Shown in pieces: positions 50,918 to 59,071 of a stretch of DNA of 64,000 nt. The DNA is from Lentzea waywayandensis (GTDB taxonomy: Bacteria; Actinomycetota; Actinomycetes; Mycobacteriales; Pseudonocardiaceae): contig NZ_FOYL01000002.1 of the NCBI RefSeq assembly GCF_900115955.1, forward strand, positions 744,001 to 808,000. Reading direction: 5' to 3'. The stretch's first letter is position 1. The number at the start of each line of letters is the position of its first letter. Made by a program: the position numbers and the translations under genes. A model generated the notes under the pieces. That model was not told the DNA's origin and made no database searches. It saw nothing but the letters and a program-made list of their open reading frames with translations.

Positions 50918-51811
50918 GTGCGCCCGGCCCCCGCCAGGCCCAGGGACGAGGCACCGTCGAAGGGGTTGCGGGTCTTCGGTTCCCTGCTCGCGCCGACCAC
51001 CGTGCTGACCGCTCTGCTGTTCTACTTCGGCACCCGGCACGCGACGTACTTCTGCCGGCGGTTCGGCGTGCACTACTCCGTGCTCGGCCTGTCCGCGCCG
51101 GACTACCTGATCCGCAGTTCGGACGGCATGTTCGTCCCGCTGACGGTGCTGGCGGCCATGGGGCTCGCGACGCTGTGGGGCTACCGGTTCCTGCACTCCG
51201 CGCTGGCACCGAGGACGTGGCGCGCCCTGACCCGGCGCGCCGTTCCGGTGCTGGTGTCGCTCGGCGGCGTGCTCCTGCTGCTCGGGCTCGCCGGCCTGGC
51301 GGTGCCCACCCTGCTCTACGCGGTGCCCGGTCTGCCCGGCCTGTGCGTGGCGCTCGGCGTGATCCTGTTCCCGGTGGCGGAACACCTCCACGCGACACGG
51401 TCCGGCAAGCACGTGGCGGGCGTCGTGCCGGTGATCCAGTGGACGTTCACGTTCGTGCTCGCGAGCATCGGCCTGTTCTGGGCGGTCACCGACTACTCGG
51501 CGGCGGTCGGGGACGCCAGGGGCTACGAGTACGAGACGAAGCTCGGTGGCATGCCGGAGACGGTCGTGTTCACCACCAAGGACATCGGCGTTCGCGGACC
51601 GGGGGTCACCATGACCACGTGCACCGCGGCGGACACGGCGTACAAGTTCCGCTACGACGGGCTGGTCCTGGTCCTGCAGTCGGGCGGCCAGAGCTTCCTG
51701 CTGCCGAAGGGGTGGAACAGCCGTGATGGCGTAGCCCTGGTGCTGCCCCGCTCGAACGACGTGCGCCTGGAGTTCTCGCCGGCCGACGCCCAGCGCGACC
51801 GCTCCTGCTGA
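50918..51811 (+). CDS. Multi-span membrane protein of unknown function
   Basis: A 297-aa protein from GTG 50918. About five hydrophobic segments span residues 18-200 (APTTVLTALLFYFGTRHATYF, VPLTVLAAMGLATLWGYRF, PVLVSLGGVLLLLGLAGLAVPTLL, ALGVILFPVAEHL, IQWTFTFVLASIGLFWAVT). An extracytoplasmic or cytoplasmic C-terminal domain follows. It is probably coupled to the lipoprotein gene. The family is not recognised. Confidence 0.7.
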   Translation: MRPAPARPRDEAPSKGLRVFGSLLAPTTVLTALLFYFGTRHATYFCRRFGVHYSVLGLSAPDYLIRSSDGMFVPLTVLAAMGLATLWGYRFLHSALAPRTWRALTRRAVPVLVSLGGVLLLLGLAGLAVPTLLYAVPGLPGLCVALGVILFPVAEHLHATRSGKHVAGVVPVIQWTFTFVLASIGLFWAVTDYSAAVGDARGYEYETKLGGMPETVVFTTKDIGVRGPGVTMTTCTAADTAYKFRYDGLVLVLQSGGQSFLLPKGWNSRDGVALVLPRSNDVRLEFSPADAQRDRSC

Positions 51812-51837
51812 CCGCGGAACGCGTATAGCCTGGCCCT

Positions 51838-52782
51838 ATGGAACTGGAGATCCGGCACCTGCGGGCGATCTGCGCCATCGGTGACGCGGGCAGCCTCTCC
51901 CGCGCGGCGACGCAGCTCGGCATCTCCCAGCCGTCGCTCACCACCCTGCTGCAACGGGTCGAGCGCATGGTCGGCGGCACGCTGTTCGACCGCGGCCGCT
52001 CCGGCGCCGTTCCCACTCCGCTGGGCGCGCAGATGCTGCAACGGGCCAGGTTGCTGCTGGTGGAGCTGGAGGCGTTCGGCTCGGACACGGCGGGCCGCGG
52101 CGGACCCGTCCGGTTCGGATCCGTGCACATGGAGTGCGTGGCTGCTCTGTACTCCCGGCTCGAAGAGGTGCTGGACGACGTCACGCTGGTGGTCGATCCC
52201 TCCTCGACGGGCCTCGCGCTGGCGCTGGCCAACGGGCACCTGGACGCGGCGGTGATCGCCGTCGACGAGGAGGGCGACCTGGGGTTGCCGCGCGGGGTGG
52301 CACAGCGGGTCGTCGTGCCGTGGGTGCCGGTGTACATCGCTCTGCCCACTGCGCATCCGTTGGCTCAACGTTCTGAGGTCGAACTCGCCGACCTGGCCGG
52401 CGAGGCGTGGGTCGGTCCGCCCGGCGCCGAGGACGGGTCGCTGACGGCGTTGCGCGCGGCCTGCCGGGCGGTGGGGTTCGTGCCACGGGTCCGGTTCGAG
52501 GTGCCGAGCGGTGCCGGACGTCAGCTGATCGCGGCGGGCAAGGCGGTGCAGCTGGTCGAGCCGACGTCGCAGGGTGGTCCGGGGGTGGCGGTGCGGCCGC
52601 TGGCGGGGGCCCCGATGCGGATGCGGCTGGTGTTCGCGTGGCGGCGTGAGCGGCTGACCTGGAGTCAGGCCAGCCGCGTGTACGCCGAGGTGCTGGGTGC
52701 CTACGCGGACCAGGCCCTGGCCAGTCCGGTGTTCCGGCCGTGGTGGGAGGAACGCGGCACGGCACTCACTTCAGCGAACTGA
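51838..52782 (+). CDS. LysR-family transcriptional regulator
   Basis: A 314-aa regulator. The N-terminal helix-turn-helix reads IRHLRAICAIGDAGSLSRAATQLGISQPSLTTLLQRVERMVGG and the C-terminal substrate-binding domain includes VYIALPTAHPLAQRSEVELADLAGEAWVG. It overlaps the convergent M9 peptidase gene by 17 bp. The target is unknown; the membrane protein gene lies 26 bp upstream in the same direction. Confidence 0.88.
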   Translation: MELEIRHLRAICAIGDAGSLSRAATQLGISQPSLTTLLQRVERMVGGTLFDRGRSGAVPTPLGAQMLQRARLLLVELEAFGSDTAGRGGPVRFGSVHMECVAALYSRLEEVLDDVTLVVDPSSTGLALALANGHLDAAVIAVDEEGDLGLPRGVAQRVVVPWVPVYIALPTAHPLAQRSEVELADLAGEAWVGPPGAEDGSLTALRAACRAVGFVPRVRFEVPSGAGRQLIAAGKAVQLVEPTSQGGPGVAVRPLAGAPMRMRLVFAWRRERLTWSQASRVYAEVLGAYADQALASPVFRPWWEERGTALTSAN

Positions 52783-54100
52783 GCCAGCCGTACCAGTCGG
52801 AGTCGTAGCGGTTGCCGATCACCCGCGTGAGGTGGTCGCGGGCACCCGCCCAGTCCCCCACGCGGTAGTCGGCCAGCACCGCCGCGACGTCCGCCGGGTG
52901 CTTCTCCACGAGGTACCTGACCGCCAGATAGCCCCAGTTGTAGACCCGCTTGGTGTCGTGGTCGTACGTGGTGTCGAACAGCGTGCTCAACGCGTAGGTC
53001 TGCTTCTTCGCCTCGGTCAGCGCGTCGGTGTAGACCTCGCCGCGGTAGCTGTAGGAGAGGTGCTCGGCGAAGCCCTCGATCCACCACACCGTCGGCGTGG
53101 TCATGTTCTCCTCGAAGTCGCCGTGCATGTCGAACCGGCCGTCGAGGTAGTGGGTGTACTCGTGGTTGAGGTTCCAGATCGCGAACGTCGGCAGCCAGTC
53201 GGCCTCGTGTGCGATGAACCGCGCCTGGTTCAGCGCCGGGTCGCCTTCGAGGTACATGCCTCCGTTGTTGGTGGAGATGTCGAACAGCACCCCGGCGTAG
53301 GTCCGATAGTCGTTGCTGGTGTTGAAGACGACGACTTCCAGCGCCGTGTTCTGGTCACCGGCGACGGGTCCCGGATCGCGCACGACCCGGTGGAAGGCCG
53401 CGTCCTGACCGGCGAGCGACGCGCAGGTCTGGCGGAGCTGGGTCCGCGTCAGCTGCTGGGCGCGGATCTTCAGCGTGGCACTGCAGGTGTGCCGGACGGT
53501 GAGCACGCGGCGGTCGATCTTCGTGCGGAAGTCGCAGGTGTTGTAGCGGCGGCAGTTCGCCTTGTCGTACCAGTCGACCATCTCCGCGACGCCCACCCAC
53601 AGCGGGGCGAGGCGGCCGACGACGTCACCGCGTGCGGCCATGTCCGCCAGTGATGGACGTACGCGGGGCGCGATGTCGTTGTGCTGCAAGAACCTTCCCA
53701 GTTCGCGGGTCGCGTTCTGGACCAGGTACTGACGGTCGGTGCCGAAGAGGTCCAGGTGCCCCACCACGAACCGGTACAGCGCCCGCAGCACCTCCGGGTC
53801 GGCCCACACCGCCGCCAGGAACTCCGGGTAGCCGTGGCCGTAGTAGAGCAGCAGCATGCCCGCGTGCACCGCGGCGTCATCTGCGCTGGTGTAGTTGTCC
53901 AGCACGCGGGTCAACGCGCGCAGTTCGGCCGGGTAGTCGGTCGCGGCCGCGTAGATCGTCGACTCGGGCGCGGGGTGAAGGACGTTCCTGGTGGTCTCGG
54001 GTGGGAGCAACGGGCTGTTCGGCGTGCCGGGATCGGCTTGGGCCGTAGCAGGGGCGAGCAGCCCGGCTAACAGCGCCAGGACGAGCGCGAGTGATCTCAT
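52766..54100 (-). CDS. Secreted M9 collagenase-family metallopeptidase
   Basis: A 444-aa protein with a Sec signal (MRSLALVLALLAGLLAPATAQA). The zinc site is NLNHEYTHYLDGRFD (HExxH) with the third ligand Glu in WWIEGFAEHLSYSY. YLEGDPALNQARFIAHE precedes it, as in clostridial and vibrio collagenases. An alpha-helical activator-like N-terminal region (residues 50-250) is present. The usual PKD or PPC modules are missing, so it is a minimal form. It probably degrades collagen-like or other proline-rich protein. Confidence 0.85.
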   Translation of the reverse strand: MRSLALVLALLAGLLAPATAQADPGTPNSPLLPPETTRNVLHPAPESTIYAAATDYPAELRALTRVLDNYTSADDAAVHAGMLLLYYGHGYPEFLAAVWADPEVLRALYRFVVGHLDLFGTDRQYLVQNATRELGRFLQHNDIAPRVRPSLADMAARGDVVGRLAPLWVGVAEMVDWYDKANCRRYNTCDFRTKIDRRVLTVRHTCSATLKIRAQQLTRTQLRQTCASLAGQDAAFHRVVRDPGPVAGDQNTALEVVVFNTSNDYRTYAGVLFDISTNNGGMYLEGDPALNQARFIAHEADWLPTFAIWNLNHEYTHYLDGRFDMHGDFEENMTTPTVWWIEGFAEHLSYSYRGEVYTDALTEAKKQTYALSTLFDTTYDHDTKRVYNWGYLAVRYLVEKHPADVAAVLADYRVGDWAGARDHLTRVIGNRYDSDWYGWLSSLK

Positions 54101-54170
54101 TGGGGTCCTCCGCAGGGGTCTGAGGTGTCCCAGAGCGTCACATCGCCAGTCGGCCCGCGATCATCCCTTC

Positions 54171-54197
54171 CGCTCATAGCGCGCAGCTATGGGAGCG
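54171..54197 (-). terminator. Hairpin downstream of the MFS gene
   Basis: CGCTC-ATAGC, a five-base loop, then GCTAT-GG-GAGCG forms a ten-base-pair stem with a two-base bulge, 43 bp beyond the MFS stop. It is a likely terminator without a U tract. It also lies 71-97 bp upstream of the M9 peptidase start, so an operator role is possible. Confidence 0.45.
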
Positions 54198-54239
54198 TTC
54201 GCGGCGACCGCCGCACGCTGACGGAGAAGGTCCGAACGC

Positions 54240-55817
54240 CTAGTCCGGCTTGGTCGGTTCAGCGAACAGCAGGTGCCGCACGTGCGCGGGTCCCTTGGCC
54301 AGCGCACGTGCCGTCTCCTGGTTCTGCTGGTCCACGACGGTGCCGCGTTCGACGTGCTGGCGCAGGTGTTCCTGCCAGGTCGCCACGGTGAAGGTCTCCA
54401 GGAACGTCTCGGGCTTCTCGGTGTCCCGGAACAACCCCCACATCGTGGCGCCCGTACGCCGCCGGGCCCTGCCGACGCGCTGCATGGCGTCGATGAACGC
54501 GTCCTCGTTCTCCGGCGCGACCGGCCACTCCACCGTGACCAGCACCGGGCCCGCGTCGGTGTCGGTGATCTCCGGCGGTTCCTCCCAGTAGGTCGCCGGG
54601 CTGACGTCGAGCGGGCGGTCGTGCAGCGGCAGCCACCTCGTCGCGCCGACGGCCAGCACGACCATCGCCACGGCGGGCACGATCATGGCGACCTTGAGGC
54701 TGTACGCGTCCGCGATCACGCCCCAGACGACCGCGCCGAGCGCCTGGCCGCCCATGAGGATCAGCTGGTAGTAGGCCAAGGCCCGCGCTCGCGTCCACGC
54801 CGGCAGCAGGATCTGCGCGAGGGCGTTGAACGTCGACAGCGTGGCGATCCAGCAGGCGCCTGTCAGCAACATCGCCACGATCACCAGCGCGAAGCTCTGC
54901 GTCAGCACCGCCGTGCTGGTCGCCGCCGCGTAGACGAACGTCGCGAGCAGCACCATCCGGTTCTTGCTCATGCGCTGCAACAACTTCGGCACCACGAACG
55001 CGCCGCCGATCGCCCCCGCGCCCACACTGCCGAGCAGCACGCCGTACCCGCTGGCGTCGAGTCGCAGCGGCCCGCGCGCGATCGCCGGCAGCAGCGCCCA
55101 CAACCCGCTGCCGAACACGATGAACAACGTCAGCCTCGTCAGCACGCGCCGGAACAACGGCGAACTGGCCACGTACCGCGCGCCTGTCCGCATGGCGGTC
55201 GTGATGTGCTCGGTCCCGAGCGGGCGGTGATCCGAGGGCCGCTTCCACCGCGACAGCACGATCAGCACACCGAAGAAGCTCACCGTGTTGAACGCGAACG
55301 TCGCCTCCGACCCCGCCAGCGCGATCAGCAACCCGCCCAGTGCGGGCCCGATCGCGCGGCCGACGTTCATGTTGACGCCGTTGAGCAGCGCGGCCTGCGG
55401 GATCTCCTCGCGCGACACCAGTTCCGGCTGGATGGCCTGGAACGACGGCATCGACAGCGCCTGCCCGATCGCCATGAGCGCCAGCAGTCCGAGGAGGCTG
55501 GCCGGCGTCGCCTTGTCCGTGCCCGCGAGCACCATGAGCCCGCCCGCTCCCGCGAGCATCAACGCCTGGCCGTTGATCAGCACGTGCCGCCGGTCGAGGA
55601 TGTCGCCCAGCGCCCCGGACGGCACCACGAGCAGGAACACCGGCAGCGTCGTGGCGGTCTGGACGAGCGCGACCTGGAGGGCGCTTCCGCCCAGGTCGCC
55701 CATGAGCCACTGGGCACCGACCGTCTGCGCCCACGTGCCGATGTTGGAGGCGAACTGGGCGAGCCACAGCGCACGGAACGCGCTGCGGCGCAGGGGCGCC
55801 CACGGGGAGACAGTCAC
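54240..55817 (-). CDS. MFS exporter (MFS_3 type) with C-terminal ABM-like domain
   Basis: A 525-aa protein from GTG 55817. Residues 1-400 contain about twelve helices (FRALWLAQFASNIGTWAQTVGAQWLMGDL, LLLVVPSGALGDILDRRHVLINGQ), resembling the MFS_3/enterobactin-exporter group. The last 115 residues are soluble (VTVEWPVAPENEDAFIDAMQRVGRARRRTGATMWGLFRDTEKPETFLETFTVATWQEHLRQHVE) and look like a ferredoxin-fold ABM domain. Such fusions are known within this MFS group. The substrate is unknown. Confidence 0.85.
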   Translation of the reverse strand: MTVSPWAPLRRSAFRALWLAQFASNIGTWAQTVGAQWLMGDLGGSALQVALVQTATTLPVFLLVVPSGALGDILDRRHVLINGQALMLAGAGGLMVLAGTDKATPASLLGLLALMAIGQALSMPSFQAIQPELVSREEIPQAALLNGVNMNVGRAIGPALGGLLIALAGSEATFAFNTVSFFGVLIVLSRWKRPSDHRPLGTEHITTAMRTGARYVASSPLFRRVLTRLTLFIVFGSGLWALLPAIARGPLRLDASGYGVLLGSVGAGAIGGAFVVPKLLQRMSKNRMVLLATFVYAAATSTAVLTQSFALVIVAMLLTGACWIATLSTFNALAQILLPAWTRARALAYYQLILMGGQALGAVVWGVIADAYSLKVAMIVPAVAMVVLAVGATRWLPLHDRPLDVSPATYWEEPPEITDTDAGPVLVTVEWPVAPENEDAFIDAMQRVGRARRRTGATMWGLFRDTEKPETFLETFTVATWQEHLRQHVERGTVVDQQNQETARALAKGPAHVRHLLFAEPTKPD

Positions 55818-55827
55818 CCGCCGATCT

Positions 55828-55929
55828 TCACACCTGCGGATGCGCCTTGCCGAGCACGGCGAGCTTGTCGGCCGGGGTCACCAAGGTCGAACCGGGAGCC
55901 GCCCAGACCGCCCGTGCTGGTTTGCGCAT
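55828..55929 (-). CDS. Possible 33-codon small ORF before the MFS gene
   Basis: ATG 55929 opens a frame MRKPARAVWAAPGSTLVTPADKLAVLGKAHPQV ending ten bases before the MFS start. The sequence reads like genuine protein, possibly a truncated C-terminal remnant, but no ribosome site is clear. The reading is uncertain. Confidence 0.25.
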   Translation of the reverse strand: MRKPARAVWAAPGSTLVTPADKLAVLGKAHPQV

Positions 55930-56009
55930 CCGGCAACGGACTCATCGGTCGACGCATCGGCGCGAGACCTGATTTTGGTCGACACTGAAGTTACTGAGAG
56001 CACGAACGA

Positions 56010-57125
56010 TCAGGCCACCGTGACCGGATGCCTGACCACGGCCCCGAACAGGTAGCCCTGCGTGTTGTACGGCGACTCGTCCGGCTGCCCGTCCACCCGC
56101 GCCCGCAGCACGTGCTCCCCCGCGGTCGCCTGCCACGGCACCTGCCACCGGGTCCACCCGCCGCGCGACACCGGCGTGGCCCGCCGCCACGACCGCCCGT
56201 CCGTCGACACCTCGACCTTCCGCACCCCGCCGGGCGACCAGGAGCGCCCGGTCAGCACCTGGCGCCCGGCCGGCACCACGGCGCCCCACCCGAGTTCGAA
56301 GGCGCTCTTGCCGACCTGCGAGGTCACCAGCGTCCCCTCCGCCGGATACGCGGGGCCGAGCAACCGGTAGTACTGCGTGTCCCAGGGCGAGTGCAGTGCC
56401 GAAGCCGCGACCTCCAGCGATCCCAGCCACTTGATGCTCGCGATCCCGGCCCATCCCGGCACCACCAGCCGCGCCGGGAAACCGTGGTCGGGCGGTAAGT
56501 CGACGCCGTTCATCTCGTACGCCACCAGCACGTCGTCGAGGGCCTTCGACACGGGCAGCGGACGCCGCACCCGCCCCAGATTGACGCCGCCGGTCACGTA
56601 CTCCGCGTCCAGGCCGGCGGGCAGCACGTCGACCGCGGACCGGCGCAGCCCCGCCAGCCGCAGCAGCAGTCCGAGCGACACTCCTCGCCACCGGGCGTTG
56701 CCGACCGCGCCGAGCTTCCACGGCGTGCCCGACACGGTCTGGCCCTGCTGCGTGGTGAAGAAGCCGCGGCCGTTGCCGGCGCACTCGATCACCGCCTCCA
56801 CCGAGCACGACGGCAGCGAACGCAGGTCCCGCAAGGAGAGCGACAACGGGCGTTCGACTCCGGAGCCGTGGATCTCCAGCCGCCAGGAGGTGGCGTCGAG
56901 CAGGGGTGTCGAGGTGTGGTTGCGGACGAAGAACTTCGAGGCCGGCGTCAGCGAGCCGGTGCCGCGCAGGGCCTCCCAGCGCGTTTCCGCGTTGGTGCCG
57001 TGCACGATGAAGTCCGTGCCGGGCAAAGGTTTCACGATCGCGGGGGCCGCCAGGGCCCTGGAGGGAAGCACCGAAGGCAGCACCGAGAGTCCTGCCGCGA
57101 GGAGCACACCGCGCCGAGAGATCAT
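56010..57125 (-). CDS. Tat-exported sulfite oxidase-family molybdoenzyme
   Basis: A 371-aa protein from ATG 57125, whose twin-arginine signal is MISRRGVLLAAGLSVL. The molybdopterin domain has the Cys ligand in VEAVIECAGNGRGFF, and GVNLGRVRRPLPVSKALDDVLVAYEMNGVDLPPDHGFPARLVVPGWAG is the usual family block. A C-terminal Mo-co dimerisation domain (about 265-370: SWSPGGVRKVEVSTDGRSWRRA) follows. It is a soluble exported oxidase or reductase; the substrate is not assigned. It diverges from the ESX cluster. Confidence 0.9.
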   Translation of the reverse strand: MISRRGVLLAAGLSVLPSVLPSRALAAPAIVKPLPGTDFIVHGTNAETRWEALRGTGSLTPASKFFVRNHTSTPLLDATSWRLEIHGSGVERPLSLSLRDLRSLPSCSVEAVIECAGNGRGFFTTQQGQTVSGTPWKLGAVGNARWRGVSLGLLLRLAGLRRSAVDVLPAGLDAEYVTGGVNLGRVRRPLPVSKALDDVLVAYEMNGVDLPPDHGFPARLVVPGWAGIASIKWLGSLEVAASALHSPWDTQYYRLLGPAYPAEGTLVTSQVGKSAFELGWGAVVPAGRQVLTGRSWSPGGVRKVEVSTDGRSWRRATPVSRGGWTRWQVPWQATAGEHVLRARVDGQPDESPYNTQGYLFGAVVRHPVTVA

Positions 57126-57185
57126 GCGTCCGAAGCTAGTTACCCACCGCAAGAGCGCGTCTCACATCGCAGGACCGCCCAGGCG

Positions 57186-57431
57186 ACGTGATTTGGGTCA
57201 CGTCCAATCGGCCGAATGGCCGCCGCGGGGACGTGTGAACGGGCAGAGAGCGTCTGCCCAGGTCACGCATTGAAAGCGCTCCCAGAACCTGGGAAAACAA
57301 GCGTGCGCACAGGTTCCGTTCGCCCGGAAGTCGCCCGTTTCCGCCCGCCGCGACAGATTGTGAACATTCGTCTCAACCGGGTACGTATTCGCTCGATCAG
57401 GAACGGTTGGCCCAATTCTGCCCGATACTGC
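57186..57431 (+). promoter_or_regulatory. ESX promoter region, copy A
   Basis: The region upstream of the first EspG gene has three blocks repeated in copy B. They are ACGTGATTTGGGTCAC (57186-57201, GTGA-N6-TCAC as in CRP-type sites), AGCGCTCCCAGAACCTGGGA (57275-57294, LacI-like core plus an inverted repeat) and GCCCGTTTCCG...ATTGTGAAC (57333-57365). A GATACT -10 candidate is at 57424-57429. Except for the small ORF-less gap to the sulfite-oxidase gene, nothing else is coded between 57126 and 57468. Confidence 0.6.
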
Positions 57432-57468
57432 GCGCAAAGCAGGCAGAGCAGAAAGGTTCCGAGCACTC

Positions 57469-58230
57469 GTGATCACGCCCGAGTACTTGCTGTCGACCCG
57501 CGAGTTCGAGGTGCTGTGGCAGACGCTGCGGCTCGGCAGAATGCCGTACCCGCTCGACGTGCCCAGCGAAGGAGCGACCGAGCAGGACGTCAAAGCACTG
57601 CAGGACAGGACGATCGCCGGGCTGCGGCGGCGCGGCATCGCCGACGACGCACGGCTGGAGGACCTGTTGCGGGTGCTCGGCGACCACGAGGTGTCCGTGG
57701 ACGCCGTCGCCGGGCTCGACCGGACCGTCCGGGCGCTGGCCGCCGCCAGCGGGACGGAGGCCGTGCTGGCCGTCATCGACGGCGACAACGTCGGCCTCTC
57801 CGAGATCAGGTCCACCGCTCTCGCCCGCGAGATCGTCAGGGTGCTGCCGCAGGGGGTGGCGGGGCCCGGCAGCGCGCTGTCCGTGCGGCTGGAGACGTTG
57901 CAGCAGGCCGTGGCGCTGCAGGAGGCCGAGCAGGAGGAGGACTCCGAGGACCCGTGGGGTGCGGCCGACGAGGAGCTCGACGACCGCGAGGCGCTGCTGA
58001 AGGCCGGGCTGTCCGCGCAGGACGCGCGGCAGATGGACGAGCTCGCGCAGAACCGGGTCGCGGGTGGCCAGTTCGGCGTCACGCACGGACGCCATCGGGC
58101 CGACGTGGTCATCAACTGGTTCGACACCCATCAGGGCCGCTACCTGATGGTGCGTTCGGACGGCTGGCTCAGCCTGTCGCCCACCGACAACGACCGGATC
58201 GCGACGCGGATCGACGCGGTGCTGGCCTGA
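57469..58230 (+). CDS. EspG-family ESX chaperone (copy 1)
   Basis: A 253-aa protein from GTG 57469 (GAAAGG upstream). EspG proteins bind PE/PPE-type substrates in the cytosol and guide them to ESX secretion. Family blocks are SVDAVAGLDRTVRALAA, GGQFGVTHGRHR and NWFDTHQGRYLMVRSDGWLSLSPTDNDRI. It is about two-thirds identical by eye to copy 2 at 60685, and a terminator-like hairpin follows it. So it is a separate transcription unit from the PPE-like gene. Confidence 0.88.
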   Translation: MITPEYLLSTREFEVLWQTLRLGRMPYPLDVPSEGATEQDVKALQDRTIAGLRRRGIADDARLEDLLRVLGDHEVSVDAVAGLDRTVRALAAASGTEAVLAVIDGDNVGLSEIRSTALAREIVRVLPQGVAGPGSALSVRLETLQQAVALQEAEQEEDSEDPWGAADEELDDREALLKAGLSAQDARQMDELAQNRVAGGQFGVTHGRHRADVVINWFDTHQGRYLMVRSDGWLSLSPTDNDRIATRIDAVLA

Positions 58231-58274
58231 GAGCAGTGCGTCCCAGCGCACAAGAATGATCCAAACCGGGCATC

Positions 58275-58302
58275 GCGGGCGTACTCTCCGGAGTGCGCCC
58301 GC
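58275..58302 (+). terminator. Strong 12-bp stem with UCCG tetraloop
   Basis: GCGGGCGTACTC-TCCG-GAGTGCGCCCGC: a 12-base-pair stem, one pair being G-T, closed by a UNCG-type tetraloop and followed by GTTCTCGTTG. It lies 45 bp after the EspG copy 1 stop and separates it from the next ESX unit. Confidence 0.75.
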
Positions 58303-58398
58303 GTTCTCGTTGCCGGTCGACCGATTCAGCCGATCCGGTGATCGACGAACCTGGCTGTGACCGACCTCAAGAAAGCCCTAAATTCCAGAGAATGCCCT

Positions 58399-58643
58399 AC
58401 GTGATTCGCGTCACAGTAGGCCCACGTCAAGGGCCGTTCCAGGGATGTGAACAGAGATCGGGAGCCCGAACGGGCAGCACACCGAGAGCGCTCCCACAAC
58501 CAGGGCAAACGATCACCCCGTTACACGACGTTCACCGGATCGTGGCCCGTTTCCGTCCGTGGCAACGCATTGTGAACGCGGATCTCAATTGGTAACTCGT
58601 GCGCGGCAAAGTGAGCGATGCACGAAAAGACCCCCGATACTGC
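58399..58643 (+). promoter_or_regulatory. ESX promoter region, copy B
   Basis: It repeats copy A: ACGTGATTCGCGTCAC (58399-58414), AGCGCTCCCACAACCAGGGC (58487-58506), GCCCGTTTCCG...ATTGTGAAC (58545-58577) and GATACT (58636-58641). The offset between the copies differs by only one base over the region. The -10 candidate would place the transcript start at or next to ATG 58648, so a leaderless mRNA is expected. The 387-bp gap 58231-58617 holds this region and the terminator, and no gene. Confidence 0.6.
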
Positions 58644-58647
58644 CCGC

Positions 58648-59028
58648 ATGTACATCGTCGGTGACAACAAGGCTGTCCCGCTCGGCGACACCGTCAGCTC
58701 GGGTCAGGTGCAGATCGACCCGACCGCGGGCGAGGAACTCCGCAAGCAGTTCCAGGCCCAGATCGACCAGGTCGACTCGTGGATCGAACGCGCCAACTCG
58801 AGCATCGCCCGTCCGGCACCGCTCGGAGCGAACCCGGTCGGCGACAAGATGCGCGACAAGTTCACCCATCGAGCAGAGGGTGAGCAGTACTCGTTCGTCA
58901 GCGTCATGACCGCGTACCGCACGGTTCTGGAACAGACGAAGAACTCCATCGTCGAAGCCATCGGGAACTTCACGAGGCTCGACGAGGAACAGCAGGCCGA
59001 ACTGAAGAAGCACATGGGTAACAGCTGA
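58648..59028 (+). CDS. Small ESX-associated helical protein
   Basis: A 126-aa protein. ATG 58648 is preferred over ATG 58618 because neither has a ribosome site and the -10 candidate points to 58648. It is mostly helical (GEELRKQFQAQIDQVDSWIERANSSI, YRTVLEQTKNSIVEAIGNFTRLDEEQQAELKKHM), with size and helical content like ESX substrate partners. No WXG motif is seen. It is followed after 43 bp by the PPE-like gene, so it may be its PE-like partner; this is inference. Confidence 0.65.
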   Translation: MYIVGDNKAVPLGDTVSSGQVQIDPTAGEELRKQFQAQIDQVDSWIERANSSIARPAPLGANPVGDKMRDKFTHRAEGEQYSFVSVMTAYRTVLEQTKNSIVEAIGNFTRLDEEQQAELKKHMGNS

Positions 59029-59071
59029 TCTTGTGGCCAGCTGATCCAACGGAGTGAGAGGCGAGCCGGTC

